Source: Paenibacillus alginolyticus DSM 5050 = NBRC 15375
GTDB lineage: Bacteria > Bacillota > Bacilli > Paenibacillales > NBRC-103111
Assembly (NCBI RefSeq): GCF_000422905.1
Contig: NZ_AUGY01000035.1
Location: 1-64,000, forward strand
DNA: 64,000 bases
Direction of reading: 5' to 3'
Positions 58,607 through 64,000 of this stretch are shown here, in pieces. The translations under genes were made by a program, and so were the position numbers. The notes beneath the pieces were generated by a model. It did no database searches. It was not told the DNA's origin and saw nothing but the letters and a program-made list of their open reading frames with translations. Numbering within the stretch: the first letter of the stretch is position 1; each line of letters starts with the position of its first letter.

Positions 58607-58635
58607 ATTATACCTAGCCCAGATGCTATTATCAA
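58607..58635 (-). promoter_or_regulatory. Sigma-A promoter of the PilZ gene
   Basis: On the minus strand TTGATA and a perfect TATAAT are exactly 17 bases apart. The transcript would begin about 55 bases before the aptamer. Confidence 0.78.
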
Positions 58636-58688
58636 CAAAATTCCTTGCATCACTGTTCTTTTTGTTGTATGTAATGTAGAAAGATTAA

Positions 58689-59261
<573 letters not shown>

Positions 59262-59273
59262 AAGTTCCTGTAT

Positions 59274-59816
59274 CTAATTTTCCATCGCCGCTGCCAACTC
59301 AGCAAGTTTATTCATCGTATTCCAATTGCGTGTTGTCGCCGTATCCCCGAGCTTCTGGATATTGCTCGCAAGTTTAGAATCCAGAACACTTTGGCGAAAG
59401 AGGAAATAGATCTCGCGCCCATTGATCTGAAATTCATCCACATCACTTTTCCCTTTGGACAAGATGTCAGAGGTTTGCTGCGGGGGATCTTCCGATAGCA
59501 CAGAGATTTGGATCGTTTCGCCTTCTAATAAAGCATCCGCTTCATATGGACAAGTCGCAAGAATCTGCGCCAGCTCCTCTATCGTACGCAAAATGACCGA
59601 AGGTGAGACGCCTATGGCTTTGCTGATCTCCTGCTCGATACGCTGGCGCAGCGGTTCTACCGCCTCCTCCGACATGAACAAGACATTGCCGCTCTGCAAA
59701 TACGTTTGCACCTTAGCAAGTCCCGCAGCTTCCAGTGTCTTTTTCAAATCCGCCATCTTGATCTTGTTCTTTCCTCCTACGTTAATACCACGCAGAAAAC
59801 CAATGTAAACTGTCAT
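59274..59816 (-). CDS. DUF1697 family protein
   Basis: A 180-residue protein starting MTVYIGFLRGINVGGKNKIK, followed by LQSGNVLFMS, the conserved start of DUF1697. No catalytic function is known to me. It converges with tadA, with 12 bases between their stop codons. Confidence 0.85.
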   Translation of the reverse strand: MTVYIGFLRGINVGGKNKIKMADLKKTLEAAGLAKVQTYLQSGNVLFMSEEAVEPLRQRIEQEISKAIGVSPSVILRTIEELAQILATCPYEADALLEGETIQISVLSEDPPQQTSDILSKGKSDVDEFQINGREIYFLFRQSVLDSKLASNIQKLGDTATTRNWNTMNKLAELAAAMEN

Positions 59817-59866
59817 TTCGGCATCCTCTTCCCTTGATCAAATATGAGGTATTCATTGAATTAGAT

Positions 59867-60363
59867 TTACTTGAGTTTTATGGATCGGATGACGAAGAAA
59901 ATAATCGTACCCAGAATGAAAAGCAGTACAATGCTAAATATCCATATATTTAAAGCACCACTATTTCCCCACGCAATTTGGATAAGAGTCCATTCGACAA
60001 ACCCAAACATCACAACGATCAGCATCTTTAGACAGTGCATAAATAAGCGTGCATTTACATATTGCCGGTTGGCATTTTCATCAGTAATTTTGTAAGGATA
60101 ATTAAACGTATGGGGGTATTTGCTTAAGACTGTTAAACCTATATATAGGATCAGCGTCATCACTGGCAGCAGAATAAGACTATATTGTTTCCCCAACCAT
60201 CTTCTTTCCCTTGACCATCAATATGTGTTGGTATTCTTTCTGGTATCAAGGGCCAGACATAGGCTAAATATGCGAAAGTACACAAAATGACTAGGATGGA
60301 CACTACATCCAGAATGTTTTCCGACATTGTTTTTGAAAGTAGGAGTACAGGTCGTTTTTCCAA
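59867..60363 (-). pseudogene. DUF1648 membrane protein broken by a one-base frameshift
   Basis: The upstream segment (60160-60363) encodes the DUF1648 start, LIPERIPTHIDGQGKEDGWG. In the adjacent frame (59867-60196) the protein continues KQYSLILLPVMTLILYIGLT with three more membrane segments. Joining the two requires one extra base in the GGGGAAA run near 60185-60192, so the gene has a one-base deletion or there is a sequencing error. The intact product would be about 165 residues. TTG at 60363 has GAGGAAG before it. Function unknown; DUF1648 occurs in SdpI-type immunity/signal proteins among others. Confidence 0.75.
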
Positions 60364-60473
60364 AATGACACTTCCTCTCTAATCAAATTAAAGGAAATAA
60401 AAGTTAATCCCTAACCTATTCTTCACTTTAAATGAACATTCCTTGTCCTGAAGAAAAACCACTGCCCAAAAGG

Positions 60474-60502
60474 TTGCACCACGAAATCCTTCGTGCTATT
60501 AT
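60474..60502 (+). promoter_or_regulatory. Probable promoter of the tRNA-Arg gene
   Basis: TTGCAC and TATTAT are 17 bases apart, just upstream of the tRNA. Confidence 0.6.
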
Positions 60503-60514
60503 AATTCTTGCCAT

Positions 60515-60588
60515 GCGCCCGTAGCTCAGCAGGATAGAGCAACAGTTTCCTAAACTGTAGGCCGGATGTTCGAATCATCTCGGGCGCG
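60515..60588 (+). tRNA. tRNA-Arg(CCU)
   Basis: The seven-base acceptor stem GCGCCCG/CGGGCGC, the D-arm AGCTCAGCAGGATAGAGC, the anticodon arm ACAGT-TTCCTAA-ACTGT with CCT at the anticodon, and the T-loop TTCGAAT are all visible. The discriminator is G and CCA is not encoded. It reads AGG. Confidence 0.95.
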
Positions 60589-60603
60589 TATACATTCAAA
60601 ATT

Positions 60604-60640
60604 TAAACGCCAGTAACGGTTAATAGCCGCTCTGGCGTTT
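60604..60640 (+). terminator. Intrinsic terminator after tRNA-Arg
   Basis: AAACGCCAG pairs with CTGGCGTTT around an inner GG/CC pair, followed by ATTGTTTTT. Confidence 0.88.
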
Positions 60641-60780
60641 ATTGTTTTTAGTAGTATCCTACCTCTAATTTTCCTCTATTGTTCAGGCAATGATTACTTT
60701 TTAAGGCTGCATTCATACTATCTTTAAATTTGTTGATATATTGCTTAGATATCCCTATTCATAATTTTTAAAACGCTAAA

Positions 60781-60814
60781 GAACCTACCGCTTTCATGAA
60801 GGCAGGCTCTTTTT
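60781..60814. terminator. Stem-loop with T-run between tRNA and AraC gene, possibly bidirectional
   Basis: GAACCTACC and GGCAGGCTC form a stem with two mismatches around TTTCATGAA; a T-run follows on the plus strand and a weaker one (TTCTTTAGCGTTTT) on the minus. It lies just after the AraC-type gene stop. Confidence 0.65.
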
Positions 60815-60822
60815 TACATAAG

Positions 60823-63168
60823 CTACTTTAATTTATCCCTATACTGACCCGGCGTCATATCCTCATACTTTCGGAACAGTCGAATAAAATAAGAAGGCTG
60901 ATAACCGATTTGCTCTGCGATCTCGTTAACCTTCAAATCCGTGCCGATAAGCAGCTTCTTGGCCTTTTCCATACGCAGCGAAATCAAGTAATCGATAAAG
61001 TTCATGCCATTGATTTGCTTGAAAGCTTTACTAAGCGCGTAGGACGTTGTATGGAACGCATCCGCACATTCCTCCAAGGATATATCGCTGTTCATAAATC
61101 GCTCCTGTATCCGCTCCGTTACGCGTTCAACTAGTCGCTTCATATGAATGTCTTGATATTCATTAAGCCTCTCGATATAAGGTGAAATCACCTTCTGCCG
61201 GAAGAAACGTACCATCTGTTCCGGTTCCCGAAGCTGATTCAACTGCTCGTATAAGTTGTATCCTTCGAATAAATGATGCGGATTAAAGCCCGTTTCGAGC
61301 ATCGTATGCAGCATACTGCCCAGTACCTGCATGACACCTTCCTGCAGCTGCTTTTCCTTGTTCGATTGACGAACCAATTCCTGAACAAAGCTCTCTATCA
61401 GACTTAGCGACTGCTCGCTTTGTCCCATACGAATCGCCTGCATGAGCTCCTTTTCCAATGCAAACGGATAGTTCAAATCCTCATTGGCATTTGGCAGCAT
61501 TTCCTCCAAATCAAGCACTTGATGATCTGCTTTTAGATCGCGATATCGGATAGCACTCCGTAATAACGACAATAGCTGCGGCAGATCAAGCACTTGAGGA
61601 GTCAATCGCCCCATGCCAACGGCTGTCTGCATTTTAAGCAGTGCGCTAATCGTATGCCCCAAATCATCGGCCAGCAAGTAAAGCTCATCTTTGGCCTGTT
61701 GTTTCGTCCTATCCATGGGATAGGAGAGAAGAATACCCACTGTCATATCCTGAAAGTTGATAACCTCAGCAGATTGATTTCGTGTCCGAACCATTTCTTG
61801 GGCAATATTTGCTGCTGCAAAGGTAACCAACTGCTCCTCACTTTCTAGGAATCTGCCATCCTCCTTCGCAAAACCGGTAATCTGCACCAGCAGCAGAGCG
61901 AACCACTTTGATTCCGTTTGCCAGTCGAAGTTTTCCATCCGCCCTCTCAACTCAGACTCGCTTAAGGAATAAAAATGGCCTTGAACCAATTGCAAGAGGA
62001 ACGCTGATCTTAGTGCAGGGTATGCCTGGTCGAGTTTCAATTCTAGCGCTCTGCTCTCCTGACTTAAATGCTTCCACTCTCTCTCGATAAATGCTAGTTC
62101 ATCCTCTTGGCTCTCTTGCGTTGTCTTGTGATCTTTAATGACATTCGCCAGCCGCACAATCGGTCGATAAATCCGTTTGGATGCCACCCAAGAGAGCAGA
62201 ATGGCGATAAGCAGCCCTAGTCCTCCAATGCTGAGCATGCTACTCGACATAAATTCCACGGGTGCTGTAAGTTGAGATAAAGAGGTTGCAGTTACATACT
62301 TCCACAAAGTTCCTGTGCGGGTGAATTGACCGTATGCAACAGAGTAAGACTGTCCTTTACGTTCCAGTATGTAAGAGTCGGATTCTGCCGTCCTGCCAAT
62401 TACACTCTCATGAATGGCTGCCTCTAATTGGGCTTGCTCCTCGTTGACGGTTTTCTGGGAGACGATAATATGTCCATCCTTTGCCATTAGGAAGGAAGCC
62501 CCATTGTTATCAGTGGTCATTTCCTCGACCATCTGCACCAGTTTTTCTTTATTCAAATATAAAATAAGCGCACCGTATGGCTCTCCCACATTAGGAAGCT
62601 TTTGAACTAAGGCAACCGTATTGGAATATGTCTTCGCATTTGCTTTAGGCAGCGAATCCCACCAAAATACGCCTCGCTTTTGATTCATTAATGTGTGAAA
62701 AGTGACCCGCTCCTGCTCATTTTTAATGGGAACGATGCCCTCGTTATCTGAGATGATAATCGGCTCCTGCCGATCCAAGTAGAGCTGCGCCTGATCAATT
62801 AACGGGTAGGCTCCCTTCATCACGCCAAGAAAACGATATAAATTTTGCGTCGTGTTGTATTCATCGTTTAAATTCATGTCCCTAAGACGTGCATCCATTC
62901 TACTATCCAGTGACCACTGTGTAGCAGCCAATTCCAGCTGGGCCAGATTATCGTTCATGCGGTCCATCGTTTTCTTAAGAAGTGCATCATGATTGCGCAT
63001 AATTTCCTTCTCGATGTGGGCACGTCCTGTAATATAAGAAGTGTATCCGATGATCGCTGTAGGCAAGCTGGTAATGCATAACACTAAGATCAAGCTTTTA
63101 CGATAAAAATTGCCCCGGCCGGAACGCTGCGTCCACCAACACCAAACTTGCCTCCATCGAAGCCACAT
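60823..63168 (-). CDS. AraC-family transcriptional regulator with membrane sensor domain
   Basis: About 781 residues. An N-terminal membrane segment (about 26-48), an extracellular region of about 230 residues likely of the CACHE type, and a second membrane segment (about 285-310) precede a long linker and a C-terminal AraC helix-turn-helix pair (LEECADAFHTTSYALSKAFK and VNEIAEQIGYQPSYFIRLFR). The ATG at 63168 follows GAGGGATTG; an upstream ATG lacks a ribosome-binding site. Paenibacillus genomes have many such genes beside sugar ABC transporters; the solute-binding gene just upstream supports that role. The inducer is unknown. Confidence 0.88.
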   Translation of the reverse strand: MWLRWRQVWCWWTQRSGRGNFYRKSLILVLCITSLPTAIIGYTSYITGRAHIEKEIMRNHDALLKKTMDRMNDNLAQLELAATQWSLDSRMDARLRDMNLNDEYNTTQNLYRFLGVMKGAYPLIDQAQLYLDRQEPIIISDNEGIVPIKNEQERVTFHTLMNQKRGVFWWDSLPKANAKTYSNTVALVQKLPNVGEPYGALILYLNKEKLVQMVEEMTTDNNGASFLMAKDGHIIVSQKTVNEEQAQLEAAIHESVIGRTAESDSYILERKGQSYSVAYGQFTRTGTLWKYVTATSLSQLTAPVEFMSSSMLSIGGLGLLIAILLSWVASKRIYRPIVRLANVIKDHKTTQESQEDELAFIEREWKHLSQESRALELKLDQAYPALRSAFLLQLVQGHFYSLSESELRGRMENFDWQTESKWFALLLVQITGFAKEDGRFLESEEQLVTFAAANIAQEMVRTRNQSAEVINFQDMTVGILLSYPMDRTKQQAKDELYLLADDLGHTISALLKMQTAVGMGRLTPQVLDLPQLLSLLRSAIRYRDLKADHQVLDLEEMLPNANEDLNYPFALEKELMQAIRMGQSEQSLSLIESFVQELVRQSNKEKQLQEGVMQVLGSMLHTMLETGFNPHHLFEGYNLYEQLNQLREPEQMVRFFRQKVISPYIERLNEYQDIHMKRLVERVTERIQERFMNSDISLEECADAFHTTSYALSKAFKQINGMNFIDYLISLRMEKAKKLLIGTDLKVNEIAEQIGYQPSYFIRLFRKYEDMTPGQYRDKLK

Positions 63169-63198
63169 AACCAATCCCTCTCTAACCAAATACCGAAA

Positions 63199-63237
63199 TC
63201 CCCCTCGACTGCGCAAAAATTTTGGCGTCGGGGGGGA
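63199..63237 (-). terminator. GC-rich stem-loop between the solute-binding-protein gene and araC-type gene
   Basis: TCCCCCTCGAC (63199-63209) and GTCGGGGGGGA (63227-63237) form an 11-base stem with one G-U pair and a 17-base loop. Only three T residues follow on the minus strand, so it more likely limits readthrough or stabilises the upstream mRNA than terminates fully. Confidence 0.55.
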
Positions 63238-63247
63238 CGGTACTTAT

Positions 63248-64000
63248 TTATTTAGCACTATTTCGTTTCTGGTAAGCGTCATTTAATTCTTGCGTGATTT
63301 TCACCATATCCGGGTCTGTTTTCAGCTTGGTTACATAAGCGTCCCATGCGCTCAACGATTCTTTACCCATAATAACCTTGGTCTTCATGTCTTGAATTTT
63401 CTTTCTCAGTTCCGTACCTACCTTGGAGTTCGTGTCGGAGTTTAGACCCAGAGCAGGATCTCCAACGCTGATTTTGGCTTTCTCATCAATGATCTTCTTA
63501 TTGCGCTCTAGGAAGTCATTCGGCATACCTGTCCGATAGGCTCGCAAATATTGATCATATTTCAAGAAAATCTGACCCAAAGCCTGTTGGGCTACGATAT
63601 CTTTCTTAGCCTGCTCGGTTGGGGTTTTGAAACCATCCTTCTCTGTGTAGTGAACATCCTTCAAGCCAAAGCTAGCCAGATCATAACCTTCTTGTGTAGC
63701 GCCGTAATCCATAAATTTCATCAGTTGTTTCACTTTAGCCTCAGGTACAGATTTCGGTATGGCATACATCCCGAAAAATCCGCTGTCTTTATTGGAGTAT
63801 CCGTTTAGCGATACCAGTGGTATAAAATCAGCTTTCGGGTTTGTTTTACGTAATTCTTCAGTAGGTTCCCAAGCTGCCTCCGCTGTATCCTGAAAGCCAC
63901 CGCCACGGTTCGCCTTCAATAAGTCCTTAGCCTGTGTATTTTTAAGGACAGCGATATCCTCAGGAATCAACTTTTCTTGATAGGCACGATTCATCCATGT
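63248..64000 (-). CDS. Extracellular solute-binding protein (sugar ABC transporter), N-terminus cut by window edge
   Basis: About 250 residues of the C-terminal part are visible; the frame is open to position 64000. Sequence such as NKDSGFFGMYAIPKSVPEAK, VKQLMKFMDYGATQEGYDLA and GLKDVHYTEKDGFKTPTEQA resembles the LplA-type lipoprotein family of Paenibacillus and Bacillus, which bind oligosaccharides outside the membrane. The signal peptide and lipobox lie beyond the window. An AraC-type regulator follows. Confidence 0.82.
   Translation of the reverse strand, partial: TWMNRAYQEKLIPEDIAVLKNTQAKDLLKANRGGGFQDTAEAAWEPTEELRKTNPKADFIPLVSLNGYSNKDSGFFGMYAIPKSVPEAKVKQLMKFMDYGATQEGYDLASFGLKDVHYTEKDGFKTPTEQAKKDIVAQQALGQIFLKYDQYLRAYRTGMPNDFLERNKKIIDEKAKISVGDPALGLNSDTNSKVGTELRKKIQDMKTKVIMGKESLSAWDAYVTKLKTDPDMVKITQELNDAYQKRNSAK

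Overview
The window looks like a stretch of the chromosome of a motile, endospore-forming, S-layer-bearing member of the Bacillota, most likely Paenibacillus or a close relative. The evidence is the combination of SLH-domain surface proteins with a csaB/tagA/tagO wall-polymer locus, sporulation genes (spoIIQ, spoIID, spoIIID, spoIIR), flagellar genes (flhO, flhP), a two-domain AraC-type membrane regulator next to a sugar-binding lipoprotein, and gene order that follows the Bacillus subtilis murA-spoIID-spoIIQ-spoIIID-mbl-flhO-flhP and atp-upp-glyA-ywlG-rpiB-ywlE-mntP-ywlC-spoIIR-prmC-prfA blocks. Almost every gene is on the minus strand; the clear exceptions are tadA and one tRNA-Arg.

Reading down the minus strand from the right edge: a truncated extracellular sugar-binding lipoprotein and an AraC-type sensor-regulator (60.8-64.0 kb); then a tRNA-Arg(CCU), a frameshifted DUF1648 membrane protein, a DUF1697 protein and tadA (58.8-60.6 kb). 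A cluster of DnaA-box-like sequences lies just before and across the tadA start. A c-di-GMP-I riboswitch followed by a terminator heads a PilZ-domain gene (57.6-58.6 kb). Translation and housekeeping genes follow (ychF, prfA, prmC, spoIIR, the threonylcarbamoyl-AMP synthase gene, mntP, ywlE; 51-57.5 kb). A ZTP (pfl) riboswitch with its terminator controls rpiB-ywlG-glyA (48.2-50.9 kb). Next come an SgrR-like regulator, upp, the UDP-GlcNAc 2-epimerase gene, and the complete ATP synthase operon (36.8-44 kb).

The middle holds an eleven-gene nuoABCDHIJKLMN operon without nuoEFG (25.7-36.2 kb), an SLH-anchored subtilisin-like protease, ywzB, murA, spoIID, spoIIQ, spoIIID, mbl, flhO and flhP, an EpuA-like small protein, a CDP-alcohol phosphotransferase, fabZ and a phosphohexomutase.

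The left end (0-11.4 kb) is a cell-surface locus. A DUF5693 membrane protein, CsaB (wall-polymer pyruvyl transferase), TagA and TagO probably build the pyruvylated secondary wall polymer. A 1300-residue SLH protein and an S-layer-type protein, truncated by the window edge, probably bind it. The epimerase at 44-45 kb could supply UDP-ManNAc for TagA.

Intergenic regions carry several families of short repeats and hairpins: a hairpin followed by TTCGTAAGC-like sequence at four or more places including inside the nuo and atp operons, TGCAGG-hairpin arrays at 20.4 and 25.4 kb, and other inverted repeats at 36.6 and 54.3 kb. I did not see CRISPR arrays, prophage, transposases or a toxin/defence island. 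Starts were chosen by ribosome-binding sites where the longest reading frame was implausible; several are TTG or GTG.
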